Position numbers and translations under genes: made by a program
Notes under the pieces: model-generated
What the model was told of the DNA's origin: nothing
Database searches by the model: none
Seen by the model: the letters and a program-made list of their open reading frames with translations, nothing else
NCBI GenBank assembly: GCA_905182985.1
Contig: CAJJDN010000002.1
Coordinates: forward strand, 422,876 to 486,875
DNA from: Paramecium sonneborni
Taxonomy: Eukaryota > Ciliophora > Oligohymenophorea > Peniculida > Parameciidae
Direction of reading: 5' to 3'
DNA length: 64,000 bases
In this document: in pieces, positions 39,026-52,076 of the stretch
How positions within the stretch are numbered: position 1 is the stretch's first letter
Layout: every line of letters starts with the position of its first letter

Positions 39026-40853
39026 TCATTTTTTTTTTTTAATTTTTCTATCATTTAAAGAGCCTAATAACATCCACATATTTTCATCATTAGGATAACC
39101 TACAACTGGATAATCAGATTGTGATTCTTCTTTAATTTATGGAAGTTAATCTTTAATAAAAATTAATAATTACAAATTTATGGTAAAGATTATTTATGAG
39201 GTTACTATGGAGGAAATAAAATATCAAGAGTTAATTTAAATGCATCATCTAGCATTCTTGGAATATACATTTTTAATAATGGACTTGATTCTTCTATACA
39301 AGGATTTGTATTAACTTCAATTAACCATACTTCCTAATCTGAATCTAAAATGAAATCAAATCCAAAAATCTCAAAACAATACTTTCTATCTTCAAAATTA
39401 ATTTTACTACGTACTGAATTAAAAACCATCCATATTCTTTCTTTCATTTTATTTATTATCTAAAATATTCAAACAAATTACATCTTCAACATTACAAATT
39501 ATATTTTATGATTTTAAATATTCTTAATAATTTTTAAATGATAATTAATTACCATCTTCAAATTCACCATAATTTTTAGAGTATTTTTAAATTGCATTAT
39601 TAGTTAAATGTACAAATGTATTCTCTATATTATAAGTGAAATCTTCGGATGAAGTACGAATATATCCTTCTTAAAAAAAATAAGTATCTAATTCTTATGT
39701 TACTAATCCCCAAACTCTAATATCAAATTTTCTTTTATTAATTAAAGCTGGTCTTTCTATATATTTTTAAATCACAAATGATTATGATTTAATAATACAA
39801 GGTCCTGAAGGTTATTATCTAATATATTAATTAGGATCTTTTTTAGTTCCTTATGCACTTTAAACTTATTTAGGTGGTTCTTCTTCTCCAGATGATTCAT
39901 CTTTTTAATTCAAAGCCTTTTCTTTTAATCCTTCTTAAAAATCGGATACTAATTTTACTAATGTTTCTAAATTATCAAATATTTGAATTCCTCTTCCTCT
40001 ATTTAAAAATGTTGGCTTTAATAACCACATATAAGTAGAATCTTCTGATAAAAATGTATTATTCATTTGAATTTTTTAAAATTATGAACTAGAATCTCTT
40101 TAATAAGCATTACTAAAGTTTCCTCTTAATCTTCTTTTAACATCTAACATTAATTTTGCTGATGGCTTTTTAGGAGCAAATTACTCATAAGTTTTAAGGA
40201 ATTAAGTAATATTGTAATCACAATTTTCATCACTAAAATCAATCACAAATGTTAATGGAGTATAATCAAATACATTTAATTTATGTTTCTAAAAATAAAC
40301 ATATTTTTACTTCGCAATATTAAGATAGATTTTTTATTAGATAGGATTTATTCGATATTTCTTTATGATGTTCAAAATGATTAACAATTTATTTGTAGTT
40401 TTAACTTACTATCAATCTTTCATATCTGTAACCTCTTTCACTTTATTACCATTTAAAATTAACAAACATTGAACTAGAGTCTGTAGTTTCCTTCCATTAT
40501 GTTCTTTTTTACATTACTCGTTTTACTAAACCCTCATTATTACCCCACCCAATATAATACTATTTGAATTAAACTTAAATATTTACTTTTAAACAAAACT
40601 CTTAAGGAGCTGGTTTAAATTGATTTCTCTTCTTCTAAAAACTAGTTGATTTTGGATTTAATTTTCTAGTTACATTAGGCAATAAATCTTGCTTTTATTA
40701 TAATTTTTCTTTTGTTTTGCTCTTCTTATGTTGTAGTTATTATTATGGAAATTAAGATTTTATTTATGGACTTTAAGACTTACATTTTGTCTCTGTTTTA
40801 TTTCGTGATCTTCTACAATCTACATTTATAGTTGATTCTTCAGACAAATTCAT
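39026..40853 (-). CDS. tubulin tyrosine ligase-like (TTLL) glutamylase/glycylase family protein
   Basis: ATG 40851-40853 (MNLSEESTINVDCRRSR), one 22-nt intron near 39458-39479 (GTAATTTG...TTTAG), TGA 39026-39028; 601 residues, frame exact. After a basic Gln-rich N-terminus (about 120 residues) the TTL domain begins with VNHFEHHKEISNKSYLIKN. The metal/ATP end is clear: FDFILDSDQEVWLIEVNTNP, then ESSPLLKMYIPRMLDDAFKL. TTLL enzymes ligate glutamate or glycine to tubulin tails on cilia and cortical microtubules. The mid-domain ATP-grasp region is present (SFVIQKYIERPALINKRKFD-like order). Substrate preference cannot be told from sequence alone. Confidence 0.85.
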
Positions 40854-41052
40854 TAATATAAATACTTTAGTACTATTATTTAATATTATTGCTAAAATAT
40901 TTAACCATTAGAACCAAGACTTAAAAGTTGCAATCTTATCTTTCTTCTTAAATAACAGAACTTACAACATAACATTTATATATTAATCATACAATTTAAG
41001 TAAATTTGTAAAATGTTTTTTATATAAAATTTATTCAATTTATTCAAGATAC

Positions 41053-42528
41053 TCAATTACCAATCTTTAGTTTTTTGAGACCCTCTAATTTCTAAACATT
41101 TCTTTAAATGATTTCCCTATATATATTAATTTAATTATATACCTTTTTAAAGCTTCATTCCTCTAAATCGATCTTATTGTTTTACTAAATCCTTCAGGTT
41201 ATTTTTCTAATAATTTATTTTGTAAGCTTATGCTTTAATTATACAATGAATCAACATTGAATTCATACATCGAATTTAAAGAATCATCAATTGATCTGGA
41301 AGATTTTTGTGATATTCCATCTTATAAATTCAAATATGATTGTTTGTTAATTTTTTAATGAAATTTTGAAATTTAATTGTGAGGTACTATCCCTGCAGAA
41401 ATAAGCAAAGATTTTCTCACTTTAGATTATATCTCTTTATCATGAAAAGGGTCTTCAACATGAAAATCGGTTATATATTTAATCAATTCTAAATCATTAT
41501 TTATGTATTAATTTTTTAAGTAATTTTATTTAATAAATGGAACTATTTGTTTAACATTTCTAAGACTATGCAAAGATTAAGATTATTAATGAACAATATT
41601 TTTATATTAAGAATTTAAGAATATTTTCTTTTTGGCTTTTTCATTTTGAATGAAATCTCGAGATTGTAATTCATCTATATACTCTTTTGCTTTTTAATTT
41701 ATTTAAAGCTTGATCGCTGAAGTTTAAGTTGGAGGATCATATTTATTTTTTGTTTCATTTTCATAAGTAGCTGTTTTGAAGGTTTAATATGGATTTTAAT
41801 GTTAGATTAGTTTAATTTGATTTCCGTTGACAATGCTTTTTTATATTACAGGAGTTGACTTTTTTTGCATATACCTTCTTGAGATAAGTTTTATATATTC
41901 ATCACTGATATCATACATTTGTTTGATGACACCAACATTTTTAAGTTCTCGGCTTCTTTTAATGATATCTTCTTCTTCCTTTAGTTTAATTTTATGTTCA
42001 ATTAAATTCCTTAAAACCGCAAACCTAGATTCAATCCTAGATTTTTTAGAGATTTCATCTGATTTGTCTTTCAATAATTTAAGAAATCCTGTTTATTTGT
42101 GATGCTCTCCTTTATTATCTTAATCTTATTCAACTCTAAAAAGTTTAAATCTTTTTGGAGAATTAGGTCTTTGTCTATCAAGCAATTCTGATTAATTTTT
42201 CCGTTTTAAAAACTCACAAGCTGATATTTCACCTTTGATAAATTTTTCGAAATTGTCCCTTACTGAAGGACTACTGTAAACATTATTACCACAAAACATA
42301 GGAGCTTCTCTTAAAAAAGCAGGATCAATGTGTTTATTTCTTTTTTTTTATCTAACAAGACCTTCACCTAAAAAATTGCCAAACATAATGTTCCAATTTT
42401 TGAGTCTTTCATCTTTTTATTTTGGTTCATCCTATTCAGTCTTATGATCACTAAACTAAAATTGGTCCAATTAATACACAAGTAGTTGTTTAAGTTGGCT
42501 CTCTTCTTCTATGTGCTATTCTTTTCAT
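41053..42528 (-). CDS. hypothetical charged, partly coiled-coil protein
   Basis: ATG 42526-42528 (MKRIAHRRREPTQTTTC), introns of 22 nt (GTATTAATTGGACCAATTTTAG) and 26 nt (GTATATAA...TATAG), TGA 41053-41055; 475 residues, frame exact. Seen: DERLKNWNIMFGNFLGEGLV, a region PAFLREAPMFCGNNVYSSPS that is more conserved-looking than the rest, a coiled coil ESRFAVLRNLIEHKIKLKEE and a helical tail. Its start codon lies 10 nt from the divergent DnaJ gene's start. No family recognised; the charged helical character would suit a cytoskeletal protein. Confidence 0.7.
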
Positions 42529-42538
42529 TAATTTAATT

Positions 42539-43326
42539 ATGATTTTTAATCGAAGAATCTGGAAAGTTGTATTTCATCCAACACCTCGTTATTTTTTCTT
42601 TTAACCTCCACAGTTTGATGTTAACAAAGACTATTACAAAATTCTTAATTGTTCTCCTACAGATCCAGAACAAAAGATAAAACAAGAATATTATAAATTA
42701 GCCAAATAATATCATCCTGACATCAATAAAGGAAATGAAGAGAAATTCAAATAAATCAATGAAGCTTGGGATGTATTCTAATTATTTTAGTATAGGTTTT
42801 ATCTGATAAACATAAAAAATAATAGTATGATTCAGCAAGATCTTATAGCAATAACACTTATGAAACAAATTTTAGAGACAATTAATAACATGGACATGAA
42901 GAATTTTTTAGAAAATAAGGTCCAAATGGATATTATCAATAATATACATATAGAAGTAATTACTTAAAATTTATATAAGGTAGTAGTAATTCTTAACAAT
43001 TTTCAAAATAATAAATGGAAGAAATGTAAAGATAAGCCTAAGAATTCATGAATATGTTTTAGAATGGATAATTCAATTAGTTCTCTTAGGCATTTAGATA
43101 AGCAACTAAAGATGATCCTAAATTTCATAGAGTTCATACATTTATGAATTTGGCTGAAAAGGCAGGAAAATTATATCAAGAAAGATAAAGAGCCTAAATG
43201 GAAAATGAAATCAAAAGATAATAAAATGTTTAGTCCTTTGCTAATAAAGAAGAAAAACTCAAAGAATCATTAAACAACATAAAAAGTGGAATTAAAGGTA
43301 TATGGGATTAATTTACTAAAAAATGA
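42539..43326 (+). CDS. DnaJ (Hsp40) co-chaperone, possibly mitochondrial
   Basis: ATG 42539 (MIFNRRIWKVVFHPTPRYFF), a 23-nt intron at 42773-42795, TGA 43324-43326; 254 residues. A J domain fills residues 28-95: NKDYYKILNCSPTDPEQKIK, then EYYKLAKQYHPDINKGNEEK with an intact HPD, then FKQINEAWDVLSDKHKKQQYD. The basic, hydrophobic first 20 residues look like a mitochondrial presequence. A Gln/Asn-rich middle and a charged helical tail (KEEKLKESLNNIKSGIKGI) follow; there is no zinc-finger or type I/II C-terminal domain, so it is a J-only (class C) protein that stimulates Hsp70 ATPase. Confidence 0.85.
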
Positions 43327-43562
43327 ACTTATTTATTCATATCATATCTATTCAATTTACTTTTAAATAAAAATTATCTTTCTAATGCTTATATTTCTTT
43401 TTAAGTAATTATATATTTAAAATAAGATATACTAAAATAAATAGAAAATACAAGTGAATTATATATATATAAGAATTATTTGTATTGATAATACTTATAA
43501 AAAAAGAATAAATAGATTACCATAAATAAAATTAATATAAAAATAAATTGATTATATAAATA

Positions 43563-46500
43563 TCATTAATTACTTCTATTTGTATCCATTTTAGAACTAA
43601 ATGAGATTGACAAACTTTCTGAATTTCTTTTATTTCTTTTTTAGCTTGATCCTCTTTTAAATTGAGTATTATCTATATTAATTAAACTTAAAATAGTATT
43701 GACTCCTTAAGATGTCTTTTCACTAATTGAAAAATAATTTGATTTTGTGACTGAATTAGTTTCTCTTTATCTCCAACTTAAATTACTTCCATATATATGT
43801 TCTTTTAAAACTCTGGAAGATTTCAATCTACTTGCACTACCTTGACTCTATCAACATATTTAATATAAATTACATTGCTTAAGTCTGTAAATTAATTAAC
43901 TTCCTTAAATTTACAAAAATTTGGAGCTATCATATCATTTTTTTTACACCTTAAACAAATTCTATGATCAAAAGGAGGAAAGATATCTTCATTTTATTAA
44001 TCAGTCTATACAGCATGATCATTTATTTACACTCTTCCAGAACTACTAAAATTCTAAACTGATGACACTTATTCTTAACTTGTATTATTATCATCTTCTA
44101 TAAATATATGTTTATTTTTTTTTATTATTCCTGTTGGTCTTTTTTATATATTTTACTCCTAAGAATCATCCAAATCTCTTGAAAATTTAGCTACTTCTCT
44201 ATAAAAACTTTATTAAATAGAAGAAGCTGGAGAATTTGTATAATAATTTGGACTCTTTTATTATGCTCTTGGAGGCTTTTAACTATTACGATTTTATTAA
44301 TAATCCAATCTATTTTAAACTTATAATTAGTCTTGCAAATAATTTATTTACTTATCATATTACTGAACTAAATCTTAAATAATTTATTCATATTTTTATT
44401 AAGTTTGAACTATTGATTTATTTGATGTTTCTTAAACCTATTACATTCTTTTCTAAAATGATTTTTCATTTTCTTTTATTTACTAGAAACTTACAGATGA
44501 ATTCAATACATCTTTAACCTGCTCTAACTCTTTTGCAAATTAAAGAGATTTTTTATCATTCTCAATCTTATATTACAATAAATCTTATTATTTTTAGAAT
44601 TCTAATTAATCAATTTATCTTTATTAAAGCATAATCTCATGTTTTTAATTTGAAACAGTCTATTAAAACTATTAAATTTGAGATTGTTTTTCCTAATTTT
44701 ATTTTTTTAAATACTTCTATGAGGGAATTGTACTCCTATTAAATTTCATTCATTTATTATTCATATTAAGCTGAATTACTATCTATTTCTTATTAAAGTT
44801 ATATTATCAGTGTTTCTTTCTCTAGAATAGCCTATAATTTAATTTAATTATTACCTATTCCAATTGTGATGCTTAGAGTTTTAATTTATCGAACAATTAA
44901 GATTATTATTGATATTATAATTATGTTTAATCTAATGCTAACTTATTAACTTTCAATTCATTTAAATAATTTATTTCTTATTATTTTAATTATTCTTATA
45001 ATAAATTGATTTTTTGGTTTAATAATTAATTCTCACTTTTAAGAGTTGTTTCTTTTTCAATCATCTTATGACTCTCTAATAATTTCTCCTATTCTTATAT
45101 TAAAATTTTTTATTAAAAATCTTCAGATTATGTCAATGCTTTTTTTAATCTATTTTCTGTTTATAATTTATATTCCTTAAATTCTTTTAATAAGTCATTG
45201 TACATAATTTAATATTTCATATTATCATCTAATTCTTTTAATCCTGAATTTTATGTATTATTGGTTTCATAGCTTTCTTTTAATTATTTTTATAATACAT
45301 CATTTAACTTTAATTATTTCTTAATTTCAATTTCTTAATTTTATATTTATTTCTCAAGATCTTAAACTTAATTTTTTAATTATTTCAATACTTCTTCTTA
45401 TTCTTTTTATTTTTCTTAGAGTTTTGTATTTGATAATTAAGTATTATTTAATTCGGTTTCTAATTATTAGATCCTTAATGATTGAGATTAGGATAATTAT
45501 AGGTATTATTTGATTTCATCATTTTCATCATTTTTGGACTAATAGAGAATGGATTCTAATTCATTATTTTACTTATTGAGTTTTTCAATAATGGATAAAT
45601 GTTTTTCTTATTCATTTTCTAACTTAAGTTTGATATCATTCAAATCATTAATATCATTTTTGTATTTTTATAATTCTTTATATAAGTTCGTATTACTCTT
45701 TTAGAGTTGTTTAATTTAATGAGTGTACATTTACAATTGATTATTGTAGACTTAATTTTCTTTTTCAACTTCAATACTATTATTAAGAATGTTCTTCATT
45801 TCATCTTAAAGTTATAGTTTTTCTTGATGTTTTTCATCAATTCTTTATTTGATTTAGTTTTAGATTTATTTATTTTCTTTGATTATGATTTCATGTTATT
45901 ATTTAACTTCATCAATTTCTTTTTAATATTTAAATATCTAATTATGTAAATCTTTAATTTCGCATTCTTGATTATAAACAATTTAATCTAAGGAATCAAA
46001 AATATAATTAATAAGATTGTTATTAGATTTAGGTTAAGGAATTCTGAATCTTTCTAATTGATTAGTTATTAATAATTCAAGTTCTCTCCATTATTCCCAT
46101 GATGAATTGTTCTATAATTATTGGATAATTTAATTTTTTTCTTCTAGTTATTAACTTAACATCATATTAATTTTCTATTCATTTTTAAATAGATTATTCT
46201 ATTATTCTTATGAATTAAGTTTTTATTCTTGTAATTATAAGGTAATTCGATTGAACTCGTTCATTGATAATAATTTAAAATCAATAGAAGTAAGGTCTAA
46301 TTTTTTTTGTTTCAAAGCTAAGACTTATTGCTCTACTTCTTGGAACACTTATGCAGCAGCTTCTACTTCTTAAGATGACACTGTTTATTGACTAATATGA
46401 TATAGGGCACTTATCAATACTTTTCATATACGTTTTCAATTTCTAGAGTTATCTTCTGATTAAATTCTATTAATTTTTTTATGAATGTCAACATGTCTTT

Positions 46501-46815
46501 GATTTAATCTTCATCCTATTTTTATAGTTTATTAATCTCCCTTGTTATGATTGTAGCCATAGATATTTTGGATTCTTTAAATCGTGTATATTCCAAATCA
46601 ATCTAATTTTACACATTAACCATTTCTTATTTATAATGTGATAATTTTTTGCTGTATTCTTTTAACTTCAATCTATTTTTATTATTAGTTAGTATAAGTT
46701 AAGGACCTGTGCTTTCTTCCTTTAAAAAAGATTCATTAACAGAAGATTTATTTTAAACTCCACTAACATCTTTAAAATCTCTTAATAATTGATCCATGAA
46801 TTATACCTTGCTCAT
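43563..46815 (-). CDS. large coiled-coil protein
   Basis: ATG 46813-46815 (MSKVQFMDQLLRDFKDVSG), TGA 43563-43565; about 1,050 residues with several short introns (a 29-nt GTATTGATAAG...ATTAG near 46395-46425 is clear). Residues 40-800 or so are long parallel-type coiled coil rich in Leu, Gln, Asn and Lys. The C-terminal quarter changes character: a Cys-containing patch ICLRCKKNDMIAPNFCKF that could bind a metal, then a Ser/Arg-rich tail (KRNKRNSESLSISFSSK). Such architecture is typical of centrosomal, basal-body or Golgi tethers. No family signature recognised; internal exon borders were only sampled. Confidence 0.6.
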
Positions 46816-46854
46816 TTTGAATTTGTATAAATATTAATTTGTTCGTTAATATAT

Positions 46855-49470
46855 ATGTAATTTGTGAATTAAACTCCATCCCCAAAGAAATCACTTAATA
46901 CAATACAAGGTCAATAAGGAAAAACATATAAGAAAATAAAGTCTGTGAAAAAGACTTCAAAATAATTAGAGATTCCTCTTATTTCCACTTAGCGAACATT
47001 AAAGACTACAGATTAAATTTTATCTTAACGAAGTCCTATTACTGCTACAACAAAAACAACAAAATATACTATTGAAACAAAACGGAGTATGTCTCCTGAA
47101 GAAATAAAAACTTTTAGAAAAAGTAATAAGACATAAAAAAATTAGAAAGACACCAATAAGACAAAACAAAAATCTCCTTTATCTTCTGAAAAATAATATC
47201 CTATCAACAAATTGTTTATACAAGAATACATAAAGGAAAAATAGAAATCAATTCAGTTGAAAGAAAAACTTAGTTAATAGAAAGTCTTAAATGATAAATA
47301 AAAAAAGTATTTTAGATAAATTTATATTTGTTAGATTATTCAATCTGTAAAAATTAGAATTAGAAACTAAAAAGATATTTCAAAATACTAAAAAAACAAA
47401 AAAGAAAACTTCTAAAAAAAAAAAGTTAAACAATAAAAAATTTAATTAGATTATTAAAAGATTTGAAGAATTATCCAAAAGGTATGAAAAAGTTCAACTT
47501 GATTAAATTGCTAAATTTTAATTAGAAGTAGCTAAACATTAATAATCTTATTAAACTTAAACTGACAATTAATCCTAAATTAATATTAATTAAGATGAAT
47601 TAGATATGTTTGATGAGTATTATTAACATTAAGCAGCATTATTAATTTAAATTCATTGGAGAGAATATAAAAAATAAAAAGAGAACAAGAAATAGAAAAA
47701 AAATAAAGCATCATTATCTAAATTTTAATAAATCAGCTTAGATTTAGAATAACAATAATTGGTATCTTAATAAACATCTCCAAGCAATTATGAGGATGGT
47801 TTTCTATTTTGTTAAGGAGGAGAAAAATAAGTTCATATTTCAAATATAAGAAGTTCAATAATTTCTGAAGAATCATCCCCTGTTGTTAATTAATTAAATT
47901 AAGAATTTGAAAATTGGAATCTATTTACTTAAAGAATAGTTAAGGATAAAGATATTACAAGCATAAATAAATAAATGTAATAATAGATTATATCTATTAT
48001 TTAAAATCATTTAAAATAATCTCAAAATATATCAGAAAGAAAGAGTGAAAATGAAATAATATAAGATAGAAGTATGAATAAACATCAAAAATAATTAAGT
48101 GAAGATCTGTCTAAAACAAATGTATTAATGTTATAAAGAAAATCTTAATTAGAAGAAAACTTAGTATTAAATTATAGAGAGGAAGCTTTATATCTTAGAT
48201 ATGATGTAGAATAAAAAAATACTTCAGAAAAAGATCATTAATTACTTGAAGATTGGTTGAATAAGGAATTAGAAGATTTATAAAACACAAGAAAAGCTTT
48301 TGAGATGGGTCACCGAAGAGAAATCTCAACAATAAAAAAAATATAAAGAGATATACTAATAGCATCAGCAGAACTGTAGAATGATCCATAGGATACTTTT
48401 TAGATTTAACTAATATAATAATAAATAGATGAATAATTTAATGGTCTAAAGGTTACAAAACATAATGATAAATCATAATAAGAAATATAAGAAACAGTAG
48501 ATTTAGTAACTACTGAAATATTAAATGAAATGATGATAGATGTCGCTGATGAAGTATTAAATAAAAAAGATGATCTTTACTTAATTATTTCAAATCTTAT
48601 TGTTAATTAGGATGAATCACCTTGTGTTCCTACTTCAATGGCTGATATCGAATAATATATAGACAATCTCTTTTAATATATATTAAAAAATCATAAATAA
48701 TCCCTAGTTCTAAATTTGAATACTTCTTTTGGATTTACTCCTATTTAAAGACTGAGATTAATTCATGGAAATGAAGATGATGATATTGATAATAATAAAG
48801 AATTCTAAGAATAAATTGCATTCCCAATAGATGAGACTATTTTTGTAGAATATGAAAATTAGAGAATGCCAATAACAGAAAATGAAGATGAGATTGGTAG
48901 TGCTATTTTGGAGTTGTAGCATATTCATAATAAAGCAATATTTGATGCTTGTAATGAAGTTTTGAATCGTTATAGACCTTATTATTATAGTAAATATTTA
49001 AATAAATTAAGATTCTGGTATAAAATATCCATGGGAATAAAAGGGAATTAGTTTATAAACAATTACAAATGAAAGATTAACTCAAATATTGGAAGAAGTG
49101 AAATCAATAGTATTAAAATAAAGCAAGATTTTGTGTGGATTTTACCCAACTGAAGATTATGAAATAATTAAAGAAGAAAAATAAGAAATAATTGAAGAGA
49201 AAAATATATTGATGCTAATGCAACAATTAAATTTAGTTGAAAATCCTTTATTAGTTGATACTAATATTTAATTTGATAATTTGGCATTAATTAGAGATGA
49301 GTAATTATACAAATTACTTGTTGAAGATGTAAATTATTTAGAATATGTTATAGAATAAAGAACAAGAATATAAATGGATGTTAATTGAGGATGAAAAAGC
49401 TGAATATTTAATGGAATTAAGTGATTAAATTTTAGAGAATCTTATAGAGGAATTTTCGAGAGAATTGTGA
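46855..49470 (+). CDS. DUF4378-type C-terminal domain protein (centrosomal CAP350/TRM-like layout)
   Basis: ATG 46855 (MQFVNQTPSPKKSLNTIQG), introns of 28, 22 and 25 nt, TGA 49468-49470; 846 residues, frame exact. The N-terminus is basic and Ser/Thr/Pro-rich with SPITATTKTTKY-type repeats (microtubule-binding-like), the middle is coiled coil (FNQIIKRFEELSKRYEKVQ) and low complexity. The C-terminus matches the DUF4378 pattern: IFDACNEVLNRYRPYY, NSGIKYPWE, ERLTQILEEVKSIVLKQ, a Trp-containing EYKWMLIEDEKAEY and SDQILENLIEEFSREL. DUF4378 occurs in CAP350 and plant TRM proteins that act at microtubule arrays. Divergent from the neighbouring coiled-coil gene with 39 nt between starts. Confidence 0.65.
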
Positions 49471-49777
49471 TTATGCTTATATATTTAATATTTAATGTAT
49501 AATTAGTTATAATAGTAAATTAGTTTAAAGTTTTTGTATGATTTAGTTAAAGATTAGTATATTTTTATATAAAGTATGGTATTTAAAATTAATAAAATTG
49601 TAAAAATAAATAAATCTACTTAATAAAAAGTAGAAGATTTATTTAATTTATAGATGATAGATATAAAAATAATGAAATATGAGTTAGATGAGTATAAAAA
49701 ATATGAGAATTAAAATGTTTAATATTTGATCATAATAAATAAAAATAATAAGAATTGGTATGATGTTGACAGAAAGT

Positions 49778-50636
49778 ATGTAAATAAATTCTGGACATTA
49801 AAGTATGATCCATGATATAAAATATGATTATTATGGTGATAAATTAGCAAGTTGTGGGAGTGATGGATATATTAATATCTATGACGTGTCAAAAAAATAA
49901 TAAGTTGGTTAAATAAAAATGTAAGAAATGAATACAATATAGTAGACGAGATTCACCATTGTTTTCATTATCATGGTCACATCCAAGATTTGGAAATGTA
50001 TTAGCAACTTCATCATATGATGGAGAAATATCAATATTTAAGGAATAAAAAGATTGGATGAAAGTAGCTAGTTTTTAGAATGAAGGGAGTGTTAATTGTG
50101 TTTAATTTATGCCAAGAGAATTGTTTTTAGCATGTGGTACATCAGATGGATTTGTAATTTTATTGGATAATAATAAAAATTGGGATGTAGATTATAAATG
50201 GTAAGCACATGAATCAACAATACATGGATTATGCTGGAATTATGATGGTTCATTATTAGCTACTTGTAGTGCTGATAAATTAATAAAAATATGGGAATTT
50301 ACAAATAATAATAAACCTTAATTGAAATATACAATACAATAACATTTAGATGTAGTAAAAGATGTTTAATTTCATCCATTGGAAAATAATATTCTTGTAT
50401 CAGGAGGAGATGTAAAATATATATTAAATTGATAGGATGGTAAATTAAGAATACATAGATTAGATGATGATGTTGTTGAAATTCAATTGATTGATTTTCA
50501 TATGACTATTTGGAGAATAGCATTTAATATGTTAGGAAATTTATTAACTATAAATGGAGAGATTAATGGTTAAAGTTAAATACAAACATTAAAATAAGAA
50601 GATAATTATTAATATAGCCAAATTGATTGCAATTGA
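49778..50636 (+). CDS. SEC13: SEC13 (COPII coat / nuclear pore WD40 protein)
   Basis: ATG 49778 (MQINSGHQSMIHDIKYDYYG; in-frame ATGs at 49760 and 49763 are alternatives), introns 49921-49942 (22 nt) and 50412-50435 (24 nt), TGA 50634-50636; 270 residues. The string MIHDIKYDYYGDKLASCGSD is the SEC13 first blade; SWSHPRFGNVLATSSYDGEI, GSVNCVQFMPRELFLACGTS and the HESTIHGLCWNYDG, HLDVVKDVQFHPL blades follow in SEC13 order. SEC13 pairs with SEC31 in the outer COPII cage and with Nup84-complex members in the pore. Slightly shorter than the animal protein. A separate short frame overlaps the start region (see findings). Confidence 0.85.
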
Positions 50637-50664
50637 ATAATGTATAGATGAAAATGAAATTATA

Positions 50665-52035
50665 TCAACTTGTTAAATTTACATTTATATTTGCTTCTTT
50701 GGCTAATCTTAATATTGCTGCCATTCTAACAGCTTTCTTTGCTGCTTCATCTAGATCTTCTGTAAACATCATGTTGAATCCTGATTCATCAATCAATTTC
50801 TTAGCTTCTTCGACTTTTGTTCCTTTCATTCTTAAAACCATTGGTTTCTTCATTCCTAATACTGTCAACCCTTTTAATAATCCCAATACTATTTAATCAC
50901 ACCTTTTAGAATAATACTAATAAATATACCTAGCAATACCAGCAAAAATATTAACAAGAATAGCTTCTACATTTGGATCTTTATCCATAATTTTAAGTGC
51001 TGATACAATTTCTTAGTCTGTAGCTTTACCACCAACATCTAAGAAATTAGCAGGAGATCCCTCATATTATTTAATTAAATCCATTGTAGCCATAGCCAAT
51101 CCTGCTCCATTAACCATACAACCAATATTTCCATCCAATGCTATATAATTTAATCCATGTTTTGATGCTTCTACTTCTTTCCAATCTTTCTATCTTATAT
51201 CCTCCATATGAAATATAGCATGTTATCTAAATTAAGAATTATCATCTATATTAAGTTTTTGATCACAAATAATCAAATTACCTTATAAATCAATCCCCAA
51301 TGGATTAATTTCTAATAACGTTGCATCAGTTTATAAAAAGATATCGAACATTTTTTTTAATATCTAATTATTATTAGATATATAATTACATCTGTCAACT
51401 AATTTTATTAGATTGGATTTAATTTATAAACTTTTGAAACCTTTTCATAAATAGTAAAATCAATATCTTCTACGTTGTTTGGCATTTCAATAGAGAATTT
51501 CTTAATATAATTAGGATCACTTTCCTCAATATGAATACCTCCCTTTTCAGATGCTACAATCCCTAATCCTCCTGTATTTCTATCCAAAAGGATTGACAGA
51601 TACAATTCCTTTCTTAAGAAATTTCTTTCTACCACATAAACCATTTCACACTTCTTACCCAAACTTCCAGTTTGTTTTGTAATTAGTGTATTACCCAACA
51701 TTTTACTAGAATATTCTTTAACATCTTCTGGTGTTGAAGCTATGTGTATTCCCTATATATGTATATATATTCATTCATACACTATTAAATCCATTTTCTT
51801 TAAAGTATCCTTTTCCTCTTCCTCCAGTATGACATTAAGCTTTAACAACCACATCTGTAAACGAATTTCTATCAGAACCCTCTTGAATAATTTTCAAAGC
51901 TGCCTTGTATGCCTCATCAGGGGTCTTACAAATCCTTCCAGGAGGAATAGGAAGTTAAAATGACTTGAAAAATTCAGCTGTCTAATACTCATGAAGAGAT
52001 AGAAAATATTTAGGTATACGATGGAATCTAAACAT
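50665..52035 (-). CDS. succinyl-CoA ligase beta subunit, mitochondrial
   Basis: ATG 52033-52035 ([19 protein letters not shown]), TGA 50665-50667, with several introns (a 28-nt GTATGAATGAATA...ATATAG near 51757-51784 is clear). ATP-grasp start [20 protein letters not shown], glycine loop [40 protein letters not shown], metal/carboxylate end [12 protein letters not shown] block near 51290-51310, [37 protein letters not shown] and IFAGI complete the family signature. The enzyme makes ATP or GTP from succinyl-CoA in the TCA cycle with an alpha subunit encoded elsewhere. The basic, aromatic N-terminus suits mitochondrial import. Nucleotide specificity (SUCLA2 or SUCLG2) is not decided. Confidence 0.9.
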
Positions 52036-52076
52036 TTAAGATATTTATTTATATTATTATATAATTTCATTACCAT

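Noticed and set aside
51742..52076. Small ORFs on both strands around the succinyl-CoA ligase 5' end
   Set aside because: They lie over the ligase presequence, first intron and ATP-grasp start in the wrong frames or strand.
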